This document shows, piece by piece, positions 28,795 to 37,621 of a stretch of DNA of 58,137 nt. The DNA is from a virus. Location of the stretch: the IMG/VR virus record IMGVR_UViG_3300014499_000006, positions 1-58,137 of that record; one strand, written 5' to 3'. The position numbers and the translations under genes were made by a program. Positions within the stretch are counted from its first letter, which is position 1. Each line of letters opens with the position of its first letter. The notes under the pieces are model-generated. The model did not search any database, was not told the origin of the DNA, and saw only the letters and a program-made list of their open reading frames with translations.

Positions 28795-29967
28795 TTATCC
28801 TTTACAAACATGAAACATTGGGGATCCACATTTGGGGCAAAGCCCTTTTTGAGCCTCGGTTTGCGCTACCAGAAGTTCACCTTCAACCCCGACCAATCGA
28901 TTAGTCGAATCCGATAGTTCGTCTAGTAGCGCTCCAAGTACCTCAAGTCTTTTAATACCGCCCCAAAGCCCAACAGTATCAGAATATAGAGTTTCTATGC
29001 CCTGTAAAGCTGCTTTTAGCTTATCTGTGGATACGATGTGCTTTCCTGCTTCTACAGTGCTTCCTAGCGCTTCGATCAGGTTCCAATGCCGTCTAGCCTC
29101 ATCCCACTGCCCAACGACCGCAGAAGTGATTGTAGACGGTTTTTTAAGCCATTTAGCGTAAGCTGTTGCTTCTGCTGCCTGGTCTGCCTTTTGAATTTGC
29201 TGGTACATCAGTTCTAAATCCGAAATATCGGGTAAAATGAGAGTTTCTTGAATTTCTCGAAGGGGGATTATACGCTGGCGACATGCAATAGCCTGTTCTA
29301 ACCAATGATTTTCCAGTTCCACGATTAAAATAGTCGCTTCCAGTTCCTGCAAAACAGTCTCTAAACTGTCACCTTGAGTTTGCAGGACGGTTAAAGCGGC
29401 CTTCCGTTCTTCAGCGTCTCGTATCTGAACAGCTAGAGTGCGAGCTTCAGCATCTTTTTGAGTCTTGCGTAGATTGGCTTCTTTCTTACCGTGTTCAAGT
29501 TTTTCAGTACCCCCAAATGCCCCTAAAATAGCATTTACTTCCGGAGGTTTGAATGTATCAGGATCAATAAGAAACTGAGGACTATTCTGCCGCCCAAATA
29601 TGGGGTCTACATCATATTCTCCGATAACCACATCACCAAATTTAAGCTCTTTTACTTTATCTGGTATAGCACCGGCGAGTTTAGCAAAAACTTTATCATC
29701 AATGGTGTATGTAGTAGAACCCTTAAGAGGGCGTTTCACTGTAACAATGTGGTTATCTAATTCAAGTCGAACTTCTAAAGATTCATCTTGATCATTTCGT
29801 ATCCAGTCAATAGGGAGTTCATTTCGTAATACGCCTTTTAAAGCACGAAAAATGGCGCTTTTCCCAGTGTCTGAAGGACCAGTTAATACAGTCAATCCAG
29901 CAAGCGTTAAATCAAATGCATCCCAGCTCTGGAAATTTTTCCCTGATAGTTTGATGCTCGTAGACAT
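28795..29967 (-). CDS. Rad50/SbcC-like ATPase, N-terminal half only (390 aa)
   Basis: N-terminal RecF/Rad50 lobe: FQSWDAFDLTLAGLTVLTGP with Walker A GPSDTGKSA (residues about 31-39) and the RLELDNHIVTVKRP strands. A coiled coil runs from about residue 160 to 370. It ends with CPKCGSPMFHVC, a CxxC resembling the Rad50 zinc hook. The second lobe (ABC signature, Walker B) that normally follows the hook is absent; the protein stops right after it. Together with the Mre11-like gene it resembles T4 gp46/47 but is only half of gp46. Confidence 0.75.
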   Translation of the reverse strand: MSTSIKLSGKNFQSWDAFDLTLAGLTVLTGPSDTGKSAIFRALKGVLRNELPIDWIRNDQDESLEVRLELDNHIVTVKRPLKGSTTYTIDDKVFAKLAGAIPDKVKELKFGDVVIGEYDVDPIFGRQNSPQFLIDPDTFKPPEVNAILGAFGGTEKLEHGKKEANLRKTQKDAEARTLAVQIRDAEERKAALTVLQTQGDSLETVLQELEATILIVELENHWLEQAIACRQRIIPLREIQETLILPDISDLELMYQQIQKADQAAEATAYAKWLKKPSTITSAVVGQWDEARRHWNLIEALGSTVEAGKHIVSTDKLKAALQGIETLYSDTVGLWGGIKRLEVLGALLDELSDSTNRLVGVEGELLVAQTEAQKGLCPKCGSPMFHVCKG

Positions 29968-29973
29968 TCGTTA

Positions 29974-31254
29974 TTAGTTCTCTTCCTCATCAAATGAAAC
30001 GATATTCTTACCTACCCCCACTGGAGCTAGAGCATCATCTCCTTCAAGCAACTCTAAATCTTCTGTTGTAAGAGTTGTATTAAAACGACCAGTGCTATCA
30101 GACCTTACAGCCTCTGCAACAAGAGATTTTAACTTCGCATGTACCTCAGGGTTTTTCTTTATCACCAAATCATCAATCGCTGCATCTTTGTTGGGATAAG
30201 CCTGGATAGCCTCATCTGCTGTTTTTCCGACAAACCACTTAGCCCCTTTATTTTGAATGAAACCATAATGACGCGCCAGCTCACGCACACTCATCAGATC
30301 ATCAATACCAGGACAAGGATGAGTTGCTGGACGAACCCAAATGAACCCCTCACGAAACCCAGCGCCCGTTACTTTATTTTTTAGGGTACGGACTCTTACT
30401 CTATTGACACATGGTTTATCTTTAGTCTCAGGAGTAGCGGACTCTACAATGAAACCATCTTTATCCGGTGTTATACCAGGTTTTCCATCATAGGGTTTTA
30501 CTTCTTTTACCATGCGCATTTCGATCATCACGGATGGGGTAAAGCGGGAAATACGTCCTCCTGGAAGCTGGTATGTTTTATTTGTATAGCTGTAATCATT
30601 GGCATACTTTGCTTCATTGCTGTCGTCAATACGAGCCCTGGTTTGATTAACCATGAACATATGCCCGTCTGCTTGTTGAACATAGGGGCGTAAAATTCGA
30701 TAGAAATTTCCCATGACTTGAGCTTGTTTACCATAGCTCGCTTTGAACACTTTGCCACTCATAATATCGGTTTCCTCTACCATAGAGTTCATGCAAGGAA
30801 TCGAATCATAAATGAAGAAACGGCAACCTTGCCGGATCAATCGAATGGTTTCCTTGACAGATTCTTCCATGCTAATGGGTTGAATCAATTTAACCATATC
30901 TAGGTCACATCCAATGCGTTCCAAGTAAGCGGGTCTACCTGTGCCCTCAAAATCAAATATACCCAATGGTTCTCCAGTATATTCTTGATAATTTTTAGCG
31001 ATGGTATAGGTGAGAGTGGACTTGCCAACGCCTTCGTCGCCGTGTATCTGCGACACACATCCGCGGCGAGCGATGCCGCCCAAGCCTAATACAGTATCAA
31101 ATGTGATCAACCCGTAAGGGGTCAATTCATCTACATAATCTTTGGTGAGTACTTGAAAATCTGGTTTATCTTCTTCTCTGCTTTTAAGAAAAAGTTCTCG
31201 ACGGGCTTCAACTGTTAAATTGCGGGTGTCTATGGGAGCTGTTTTTTTTGGCAT
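29974..31254 (-). CDS. RecA-family recombinase (426 aa)
   Basis: RecA core: PYGLITFDTVLGLGGIARRG entry, Walker A HGDEGVGKSTL (about residues 70-80), FDFEGTGRPAYLERIG, Walker B strand CRFFIYDSIP, and MFMVNQTRARI loop. C-terminal extension of about 120 residues ends in an acidic tail (SFDEEEN) as in RecA/UvsX. Strand exchange for recombination-dependent replication and repair. Sits at the head of the Rad50/Mre11-like operon with AGAGGAT upstream of the ATG. Confidence 0.9.
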   Translation of the reverse strand: MPKKTAPIDTRNLTVEARRELFLKSREEDKPDFQVLTKDYVDELTPYGLITFDTVLGLGGIARRGCVSQIHGDEGVGKSTLTYTIAKNYQEYTGEPLGIFDFEGTGRPAYLERIGCDLDMVKLIQPISMEESVKETIRLIRQGCRFFIYDSIPCMNSMVEETDIMSGKVFKASYGKQAQVMGNFYRILRPYVQQADGHMFMVNQTRARIDDSNEAKYANDYSYTNKTYQLPGGRISRFTPSVMIEMRMVKEVKPYDGKPGITPDKDGFIVESATPETKDKPCVNRVRVRTLKNKVTGAGFREGFIWVRPATHPCPGIDDLMSVRELARHYGFIQNKGAKWFVGKTADEAIQAYPNKDAAIDDLVIKKNPEVHAKLKSLVAEAVRSDSTGRFNTTLTTEDLELLEGDDALAPVGVGKNIVSFDEEEN

Positions 31255-31318
31255 TATATCCTCTGAGTCTCTGCTTTACCCGATGGGTTTTAAGTTGGAC
31301 TGTTAGTTTAATACTGAC

Positions 31319-32197
31319 TTATACTTCAAACCATATTTTCTGTAGCTTTTTTACTGGTTGACTGGCGTCTTTAAGGAGTAAGGTTCTCTTTTGATTCTGG
31401 TGGGCGTAAAAATATTCCGGTCTATACAATATACCCTTAGTGATAGTGTGTTGATTGCGCCCTTTACCTTTTATTTCTTGTTTTGAATCACAAAGTTTGT
31501 CCAGGAAAACACCAGGAACCTCATTCGGAAATCCTGTGAAAATAGAACAGACATAACGGCCTACCATCGCCAATAGAACAGCATCACAAGCATCACTATC
31601 CACTTCTGGAAATTCATCTTTTTTTAAAAAATCGTATGCCCTGGCGATGTTTTCTTTCTTGTTTTTAACCCCTCTTTGAGTAAGGTGCATCATATTACGA
31701 AGAGTGCTGGCGTTAACTAATAAAGTGTAAATATATTTAGCATCGACGGAACAACATTCCGGACTATTACAGGTATGCATGTCTCCTTTATCTGGGGTAT
31801 TTTCCATGTAAGAAACAAGCGCATGATCGGTAAAAAATTCCGAACGAACAACTTGAGAGATACCGTTTAAGAAATCATTTTTTGGGGTGCTGGCTTCAAA
31901 AACAAATAACACACCTGTATTTGGTGTGTTCAAAATCTTCCGTACTGCGGGAGTTAGAAGTGTATCCATCAACCCTTTAGCTATTAATTTACTTCTAACC
32001 CAAACTGGTGCTTTAGTAGATTCGGGTTTGATAGAACCTATCTTTAAAAATTTTGCTTCGGTTTGATCGGATGTTTTTTTCACATGCAATGCTGACCAGC
32101 CGGTGCGGGATAAAGATAAATCCAAACCAAAAACCAGCCATTGATCCATTACCATAGGAGCTGGAATATTAGGAATAACAAGAATTTCTTTCGCCAC
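31319..32197 (-). CDS. RuvC-like Holliday junction resolvase (292 aa)
   Basis: RNase H-fold nuclease: first acidic residue in FGLDLSLSRTGWS (D26), second in VLFVFEAST (near residue 100), last pair in DSDACDAVLLA (near residue 205), matching RuvC catalytic positions. About 80 residues longer than bacterial RuvC, with an insertion carrying CNSPECC that may bind zinc. Shares its ATG with the end of the exonuclease gene. Would resolve recombination intermediates before packaging. Confidence 0.75.
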   Translation of the reverse strand: MAKEILVIPNIPAPMVMDQWLVFGLDLSLSRTGWSALHVKKTSDQTEAKFLKIGSIKPESTKAPVWVRSKLIAKGLMDTLLTPAVRKILNTPNTGVLFVFEASTPKNDFLNGISQVVRSEFFTDHALVSYMENTPDKGDMHTCNSPECCSVDAKYIYTLLVNASTLRNMMHLTQRGVKNKKENIARAYDFLKKDEFPEVDSDACDAVLLAMVGRYVCSIFTGFPNEVPGVFLDKLCDSKQEIKGKGRNQHTITKGILYRPEYFYAHQNQKRTLLLKDASQPVKKLQKIWFEV

Positions 32198-32934
32198 TAG
32201 ATTACCTCAATTTCAAAACCCGCGGCTCGCGCAGCTATTCGCTCTGCGTCTAACTTGCACTCTTTAATTGGCATGGACCAGTAAAGAAATTTACCTTTTG
32301 AACCATCGGGTTTAGTTTCCCAGTTTGGGTGGTAACCTCGATTTTTAACCGCTTGATTTTGATCGAAAGTGATAAGAGCTTTAACAGTAAGGTTAGGACT
32401 TTTGGCCATTTCCATTACTTTATCAATATCGTAATGGTCAAGTACCTTTAACATAGTCATAACATCAAAAATAGCGCGGTGAGGAAAAGGGTTACAAAAT
32501 CCTCGATCTGCTGCCATGTAAATCAAACGATTGCTATTACCTATTGGTAGTTCCAAATCAGTTTTTGTATCTATCCATACTTTACTGGGTTGCCAATCCA
32601 AGTTATATTTTTTAGCCCACTTCTCTAACAGAGGGCGGTCAAATTTATTGCCGTTATGAGCGCAAGCTACATCCGAACTACCATACCAGCGAAGTGACCT
32701 TCTAGCTGCTTCCTCATCCGGCATGCCTAGATCACGGCATATCTCTGGAGTGAGGTTATTTACTTCTAATGCGCCAGGTTCCCAAATAACATCAGGCCCG
32801 GGATCTACAATTGTAGAGAATGATCGGATAGGGGAACGAGTTACTGTATCCCATATGATAATACCAACTTCTGTAACACCAATTGTTTCGATTTTTAAGC
32901 CCGAACTTTCAAAGTCTAATCCGCAGATAAGCAT
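32197..32934 (-). CDS. DEDDh 3'-5' exonuclease (245 aa)
   Basis: DnaQ-like fold: GLDFESSG gives Asp7 and Glu9, AHNGNKFDRPLLEKW the second Asp, and PHRAIFDVMTML the His/Asp pair of the DEDDh class. C-terminal 80 residues have no recognised domain. Likely proofreading or DNA/RNA trimming exonuclease; no polymerase gene in the window. Confidence 0.85.
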   Translation of the reverse strand: MLICGLDFESSGLKIETIGVTEVGIIIWDTVTRSPIRSFSTIVDPGPDVIWEPGALEVNNLTPEICRDLGMPDEEAARRSLRWYGSSDVACAHNGNKFDRPLLEKWAKKYNLDWQPSKVWIDTKTDLELPIGNSNRLIYMAADRGFCNPFPHRAIFDVMTMLKVLDHYDIDKVMEMAKSPNLTVKALITFDQNQAVKNRGYHPNWETKPDGSKGKFLYWSMPIKECKLDAERIAARAAGFEIEVI

Positions 32935-32935
32935 A

Positions 32936-32971
32936 TCTTCAAAAAAATAGGGTCGGAGTATTTCCGACCCC
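32936..32971 (-). terminator. Terminator between 283-aa gene and exonuclease gene
   Basis: GGGTCGGA/TCCGACCC stem with AATAC loop followed by TATTTTTTT on the minus strand. Confidence 0.85.
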
Positions 32972-32988
32972 TTTAATTTCTCCTCGTT

Positions 32989-33840
32989 TTATAGCTCTTC
33001 TAGGTTTTCTATTTTACTTTCTCCGACTCGCTTGGAGAGAAGCGCTTTCCATTCTGTTAAATTGAGTTTTTGACCGAGCTTAGAGCGCAACTTCCTTCCG
33101 TTATCCTTGATAAACTTTTGAGCCGCTGCTTTAACTTCATCGATCTTTGCTTGATCCCCCATCCAGCGCGGGGCGTTAGACTTACGGTTAAATTCATAAC
33201 CAAATGCCCTGCCCTCAGCATTTGTCATTACAATATCGATCTTGAAAGGATCGCTATCTTCATCAGGAAGTTTCTTGATCTGGCGCATGTTAAATTGAGA
33301 CAAACGTACAAATTGAATCTCAAACTCAATAGGCGGCCAATTGCCTTCTGCATCCTTAACATACTTCCCAGATACAGGGTCAGCGTTTGTGTATCGTACA
33401 ACCAAAGCTACAACTTCTACATCACCATCTTTATCTACGGCCACGCAGCAAAATTGAGGCTCTGCATTCGCTCCCATAGGAGTTAAACAACGATAGCGGC
33501 CTTTCTTTACATCCTTGCCATCCAGCGTCTCAATGAAATGGTTCTTGGCTGTTTGTGGAGCAAACCAATCCTTAGGGATGAAAGCGAATCGTGCTGCTTT
33601 ACCCTTGTCAGGTCTGCATTGATTGAGTTGTCCCGTACGGGCATATACTTTTTCATCGTCAAAATCCGTAGCAAGATCTTCATCATCACTTACTTTTGGT
33701 TTTGGTGTTTCTTCTTCTTCGTTTTCTACTGGTTTTTGTGTATGTGTTTTGGTTGAAACCGCGGGGGCAGCCGCAGCAGCACTTTTGGTTGTGCTTTGAA
33801 CGGGTAAATTTTCGAAATCATCATCAAATTGTTGTATTGG
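32989..33840 (-). CDS. Possible ssDNA-binding protein (283 aa)
   Basis: Start at ATG 33840 with GGAGAGA upstream. The first 70 residues are low-complexity and acidic (NEEEETPKPKVSDDEDL). The rest is an alpha/beta domain with strands such as FCCAVAVDKDG-like and IEFEIQFVRLSQFNMRQIKK. Located between HU and replication nucleases with its own terminator, as expected for an abundant DNA-binding protein, but the family is not recognised, so this is a context guess. Confidence 0.5.
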   Translation of the reverse strand, partial: PIQQFDDDFENLPVQSTTKSAAAAAPAVSTKTHTQKPVENEEEETPKPKVSDDEDLATDFDDEKVYARTGQLNQCRPDKGKAARFAFIPKDWFAPQTAKNHFIETLDGKDVKKGRYRCLTPMGANAEPQFCCVAVDKDGDVEVVALVVRYTNADPVSGKYVKDAEGNWPPIEFEIQFVRLSQFNMRQIKKLPDEDSDPFKIDIVMTNAEGRAFGYEFNRKSNAPRWMGDQAKIDEVKAAAQKFIKDNGRKLRSKLGQKLNLTEWKALLSKRVGESKIENLEEL

Positions 33841-33862
33841 CATATTTGTATCTCTCCTACTT

Positions 33863-34228
33863 TTATTTACTACTGTCTTTTGGATCATTTTTTGAATTCA
33901 CAGGATCACTTTCAGGTTCTGGTTCCGCTCTCCGCAATTCTCCCAATGGAGTAAATCTAATCTTTCTTTTATTCTTTGTTTGTTTTACTTCACGGGTAAA
34001 TGGGATGAATCTTACAATGCCGGTTTTATGCCGTACTGTAAATTTCCCGAAGGAACTCAGCTTCAAGGTGAAATCTTTTGTTTGGAGGTTACTTAAAAGA
34101 GTAGACTCAAGGGCCGCTACTACTTCGTTTATGATGTAATCAGCTTCCTTCTTGGTTTTGAGTTTGAGTCTACTTTGAACTTTAGATACTAACTCTTCAC
34201 GCCCGATTTTAGACTTGCTTGTAGCCAT
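33863..34228 (-). CDS. HU/IHF-family DNA-binding protein (121 aa)
   Basis: Classic HU dimer fold: REELVSKVQSRLKLKTKKEA, then LSSFGKFTVRHK, followed by the beta-arm region and FTPLGELRRAEP. A 25-residue acidic/polar tail follows the normal HU length. Bends and compacts DNA. The basic arm keeps many Lys/Arg residues (TREVKQTKNKRKIRF) but the usual RNPxTG Pro loop is not clear. Confidence 0.85.
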   Translation of the reverse strand: MATSKSKIGREELVSKVQSRLKLKTKKEADYIINEVVAALESTLLSNLQTKDFTLKLSSFGKFTVRHKTGIVRFIPFTREVKQTKNKRKIRFTPLGELRRAEPEPESDPVNSKNDPKDSSK

Positions 34229-34264
34229 AATTTCCTGCTTAGGTTTAATACTGCTTTTGCAGGG

Positions 34265-34270
34265 ATTATA
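34265..34270 (-). promoter_or_regulatory. Possible -10 element of the HU operon
   Basis: Perfect TATAAT on the minus strand 37 nt upstream of the HU ATG, directly after the terminator U-run. No good -35 at the right distance, so confidence is low. Confidence 0.3.
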
Positions 34271-34271
34271 G

Positions 34272-34305
34272 GCAAAAAGAAAAGCCCCGGTTTGATCCGG
34301 GGCTT
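34272..34305 (-). terminator. Terminator after outer-membrane-like gene
   Basis: AAGCCCCGG/CCGGGGCTT stem followed by TTCTTTTT on the minus strand, 20 nt after the stop at 34325. Confidence 0.88.
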
Positions 34306-34324
34306 AGGGAAGAAACAAGTACAA

Positions 34325-34987
34325 TTACCACACCAACTTTACACCGCCGCCGTATTGACCGACAGTTGCAGAATGCGTGGGGCTTACAATACCATCATAA
34401 TACGTTGTAAACTGTACAGGTACTACAACACGGATATGCTTGGTTGCAGCGAATTCTGTATTAACATTGAATTGCTGTTGTCCAGGAAGTGCATTAGCCG
34501 CAGGAATTGTGTAAGTAAAGATAGAGCGCAAACGACCAACTTGAACACCACCACCCACGAATGGATTAGCGGAATTTTGGACTAGTACAGCGCAACCCTT
34601 TACACCCGCTTTTTCACAATGATTGAAGTAAGTGCTAAAACTGTTTGAGTTTTCTACAAAACTAGCACCCCCGCCGAGCAATACATATCCGAACTTGGCA
34701 TAGGCTTGTGCTGTAAAACTACCAGAGTACCCACCGCCTGTAGCTTGGGTTGTATTGAAAAGACCATTAGCATCCACGTACAGATGCTCATAGTTAGATT
34801 CCACACCAGCCCCTACGCTGCCGTTTACTGTGTTATTGGATGTGGGGGTATTAGTGATAAAACCTTCAACATAGGGAGCGAAGTGGCTACCATAATACTC
34901 AGTAGCAGTTGTGGTTGGAGTAGTTTGTGCAAAAGCGACACCGACCATGAGGACGATTACCGCAAAGATATTAGCGAATTTATTCAC
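34325..34987 (-). CDS. Outer-membrane beta-barrel-like protein (220 aa)
   Basis: Signal peptide (MNKFANIFAVIVLMVGVAFA) followed by alternating Gly/aromatic strands (VNGSVGAGVESNYEHLYVDA, TAQAYAKFGYVLLGGG, NPFVGGGVQVGRL, HIRVVVPVQFTTYYDG) and a final strand ending in Trp (GQYGGGVKLVW), the usual signature of an 8-stranded outer-membrane barrel. Start is GTG 34987 with GAGGAG upstream. Monocistronic with a good promoter and terminator, so it can be expressed independently of lytic operons. Could mask a receptor or alter envelope permeability; function unproven. Confidence 0.75.
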   Translation of the reverse strand: MNKFANIFAVIVLMVGVAFAQTTPTTTATEYYGSHFAPYVEGFITNTPTSNNTVNGSVGAGVESNYEHLYVDANGLFNTTQATGGGYSGSFTAQAYAKFGYVLLGGGASFVENSNSFSTYFNHCEKAGVKGCAVLVQNSANPFVGGGVQVGRLRSIFTYTIPAANALPGQQQFNVNTEFAATKHIRVVVPVQFTTYYDGIVSPTHSATVGQYGGGVKLVW

Positions 34988-35001
34988 TGTGTTTCTCCTC
35001 G

Positions 35002-35015
35002 GGGAAAAATCCCCA
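35002..35015 (-). promoter_or_regulatory. Leader hairpin before outer-membrane-like gene
   Basis: GGGG(ATTTTT)CCCC immediately 5' of the GAGGAG Shine-Dalgarno. Could stabilise the message or affect initiation. Confidence 0.35.
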
Positions 35016-35022
35016 TAGCATG

Positions 35023-35051
35023 ATAATACTGCACTTGGCTGTATTAATCAA
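35023..35051 (-). promoter_or_regulatory. Promoter of outer-membrane-like gene
   Basis: -35 TTGATT, 17-bp spacer, -10 TATTAT on the minus strand; start would be about 30 nt before the GTG at 34987. Confidence 0.7.
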
Positions 35052-35112
35052 ATATGCCGCTTGATTATCTTAGTAACCAAACGACATATCTAAGAGTATC
35101 ATAGTCAAAAAA

Positions 35113-35895
35113 TTATCGCCAAATTTGAGATATTTTCATTATACAAATATATGGGTCATATTGGCGTTCTCGCCATATACTAAGCACCTCTAAGCTACTG
35201 TAAACTCTATCTTTAGGCAAAGCTAATTGTATTAAATTTTCAAATTTTTTTTGGTTCCAGCGCCCTTTTGTTTTTTTGTATCCACGTTCGTCTCCTAAGG
35301 CCGCAAAAACCCACATTACTAACTCCCAGTAAAGGGAATTAAGTCGATACCTGGGGTCTTCATCCCTTGGCATCCAAGTTAACCAATTTTCCCAAGGTCT
35401 TACCCATTTATTCTTTTCTACCACTGATCCGCTTAAAAGCCAAGCGGCCCACCAAATACTTGCTTTTATATCATAAATGTCATCTACAATTTCATCAGCT
35501 ATTTTTTGAGTTATAATTTTATCGGGTTTTTTAATATCTAAAAGTTGGGCCGCAAAACGAACAATAGCGTGAACGCCAGTGCTACCTTTCCGGATTATAT
35601 CAGTGGAAAAAATGCCTGTTTTTGTTTTAACATGTGGGGATATATCGATAAGGCCGGAACGCTCTACAAGATATAGTTGAGGTTCATCTTTACCTAAAAG
35701 ATGACTATCGTTAACTACAGGCATTTCCTGATGGTAAATTTTGGTGTTGTGTACGGTAGACAAAAATTGCTCAGCAAAACGAATCTGTGTAGTGTCGTTG
35801 CCGATCAAAATATTGTGCATTTTTACAGTTCGCTCTAAAAGAAGCGGGGTGGTGGGATATTCTACTCCGATTACACCGGTTTTCTTCACGCTCAT
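35113..35895 (-). CDS. Hypothetical protein (260 aa)
   Basis: ATG at 35895 overlaps the previous stop (ATGA), indicating coupling. Trp-rich helical centre (ASIWWAAWLLSG, WVRPWENWLTWMPRDEDPRY, YWELVMWVFAALGDERG) and basic KKTKGRWNQKKF segment. No known motif. Last gene of an operon of unknown small genes before the outer-membrane-like unit. Confidence 0.55.
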   Translation of the reverse strand: MSVKKTGVIGVEYPTTPLLLERTVKMHNILIGNDTTQIRFAEQFLSTVHNTKIYHQEMPVVNDSHLLGKDEPQLYLVERSGLIDISPHVKTKTGIFSTDIIRKGSTGVHAIVRFAAQLLDIKKPDKIITQKIADEIVDDIYDIKASIWWAAWLLSGSVVEKNKWVRPWENWLTWMPRDEDPRYRLNSLYWELVMWVFAALGDERGYKKTKGRWNQKKFENLIQLALPKDRVYSSLEVLSIWRERQYDPYICIMKISQIWR

Positions 35896-36365
35896 ATAGT
35901 TTGTTTAAAATCTTCCCAAGTATGAAAATGCTTCACTGGTTTAATGCCAGCGGCCTTCAAATCATCGGGGAGCGCATCACCCTGCAAAAATATAAAAACG
36001 GTATCGATATGGTCTCTATATTTTGGATTTTCAGGACCAATTACAATACATTGCTTCCCTAAAAAGAGAGCGCCTCCAAATTCTGCTAAACGGGTATTTC
36101 GCACCAGAGCTTTTCCAGGATTAAATTCGATTAAAATATCAGACGCAAGAATATTTCGCATATCTCTGATCGCGTAACTGATAGCAATATCTTTTTTATC
36201 TAACTGGGTGCCTCCGTCTTCATTTGTTATATCCGTTTCCCCGCCTTTATATTGCTCATCTAGCCAACGAGAAGTTACTTCAAACCCTAGTGTACGCAAT
36301 TCTTGTGCGTATACTTTCATTCGATCAATCCACTCAAATGGAGCTGCTAAATATACCTTCCTCAT
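35892..36365 (-). CDS. Nucleoside 2-deoxyribosyltransferase-like protein (157 aa)
   Basis: Start at ATG 36365 (MRKVYLAAPFEWIDRMKVYA). Pattern YLAAPF ... LGFEVTSRWLDE ... DMRNILASDILIEFNPG ... RLAEFGGALFLGKQCIVIGP follows the Rossmann-like fold of NDT/DUF4406-type enzymes, where the Asp after MxxxD and the Glu in AEFG are active-site candidates. Would act in nucleotide salvage or base modification. Second such protein in the window besides the DUF1937 one. Confidence 0.7.
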   Translation of the reverse strand: MRKVYLAAPFEWIDRMKVYAQELRTLGFEVTSRWLDEQYKGGETDITNEDGGTQLDKKDIAISYAIRDMRNILASDILIEFNPGKALVRNTRLAEFGGALFLGKQCIVIGPENPKYRDHIDTVFIFLQGDALPDDLKAAGIKPVKHFHTWEDFKQTI

Positions 36366-36369
36366 TTCT

Positions 36370-36945
36370 TTAAATACTAGTATCTGGGATTTTAGGCTGT
36401 AAATGGGAATGAGCTTCAATGATCTCTTCAACAAATTTTTGAGCATCTATCAAATGAAGCAGTACTCTCCGACCTACAACTGTAAGCGATATGGTATCAT
36501 TTTTTCCCCAGATAATCCCAAAATGTTCAGATAATACAGTAAATACTTTAGTTACTTTGTCGTTTAAATTGATTGTTTTTTGTCGGTCATCCAGTTGTAT
36601 CAAATAACGCAAATACGCATCTTTTAAATCGGGTTTTTCATCAAACAATTGCTTAGTAGCGTCAAGAATCAAAATACCTACTAACGCTGTAACCCCAAAA
36701 GTAGCCCCCCATTTAAATGCGCTGGAGGCGTTGGGCATAAGGCTGTATTCTGTAAGAGTGGGGTACCTGGCGTATTTCTCCAACACTTTAGATTCATCTT
36801 TTATGTATTGTTCAGCGGCTTTAGGTACACCATCGATCAATGCTTCTTGCACGCATTCTGCTTGAGCTGTTTTAGTTATAAGGGTTTGATGGGCTAAAAT
36901 GACTTTGATATCGTCTTCTGTGTTTATAGCGAGAGGAATGAGCAT
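36370..36945 (-). CDS. Hypothetical protein (191 aa)
   Basis: Mostly helical with one moderately hydrophobic stretch (ATFGVTALVGILILDA, residues about 80-95) that might be a membrane or buried helix. No family recognised. Overlaps the next gene upstream by one base (ATG/TAA type junction). Confidence 0.55.
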   Translation of the reverse strand: MLIPLAINTEDDIKVILAHQTLITKTAQAECVQEALIDGVPKAAEQYIKDESKVLEKYARYPTLTEYSLMPNASSAFKWGATFGVTALVGILILDATKQLFDEKPDLKDAYLRYLIQLDDRQKTINLNDKVTKVFTVLSEHFGIIWGKNDTISLTVVGRRVLLHLIDAQKFVEEIIEAHSHLQPKIPDTSI

Positions 36946-37238
36946 TACTTTAATCCTAACATACGCCGCAAATGTTTAATAGCAGATGACACCGAAGGAC
37001 AGGGTTGATTAAAATTGCGAGCCCCTACAACAAAAAAATCTCCATGATATACATCAACCGTCCAATCCACATCATAGGTAATGCATTGAAAACGGTAGTT
37101 TACAACCCCTTTCAAAGACTCGCGCAAACCATGGTTCGGACGAGCGTGCATAGGAATACATGCGGATAAGGCTCGCATCATCAGAACAATATCTTTTGCT
37201 TTAGGGATTCGCTTTTTTTGACGACGCGTAGGAAGCAT
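36945..37238 (-). CDS. Hypothetical protein (97 aa)
   Basis: Basic N-terminus (LPTRRQKKRIPKAKDIV), central beta region (YRFQCITYDVDWTVDVYHGDFF) and a C-terminal helix. No family recognised; supported by its place in a tight operon. Confidence 0.55.
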   Translation of the reverse strand: MLPTRRQKKRIPKAKDIVLMMRALSACIPMHARPNHGLRESLKGVVNYRFQCITYDVDWTVDVYHGDFFVVGARNFNQPCPSVSSAIKHLRRMLGLK

Positions 37239-37240
37239 GT

Positions 37241-37621
37241 CTATTGAATACTAACGATTCCACCATTTGCCTCTTGCCCAACATTGTCGGCGGATCGCTT
37301 CTTGGATTCGGCGTCCTTCCGTTGGAAGTCGATCTCCTTAAGATTGTAAAGCGCTGTGGCTTTCTCCTCTATCTCACTTCTGAGGACGGCCGAATCCCAT
37401 TCACCATTATTCTCTTCGCCGTTGAAGAGGAACGTGAATTCGTACCCGCCCTCGTTTGTGTCGAGATGCTTGTTGTCGAACATGAGACCCGCGAGGAACT
37501 CGGCGATCTCTCCTCGATCCATAGAGGATTTCCATTGAAAGTCCGAGGAATAGTGTGCCATGACACAGCCATGGCAGACATCCACGCCGTCCGACTTGTA
37601 TGCCAAGATGGTGACTATCAT
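37241..37621 (-). CDS. Hypothetical protein (126 aa)
   Basis: MIVTILAYKSDGVDVCHGCV start followed by acidic beta/alpha sequence (EFTFLFNGEENNGEWD). GC-richer than its neighbours and overlapped by a long open frame on the other strand, but the minus frame fits the operon spacing (2 nt to next gene, GAGAAACTAA before ATG). Family unknown. Confidence 0.5.
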   Translation of the reverse strand: MIVTILAYKSDGVDVCHGCVMAHYSSDFQWKSSMDRGEIAEFLAGLMFDNKHLDTNEGGYEFTFLFNGEENNGEWDSAVLRSEIEEKATALYNLKEIDFQRKDAESKKRSADNVGQEANGGIVSIQ

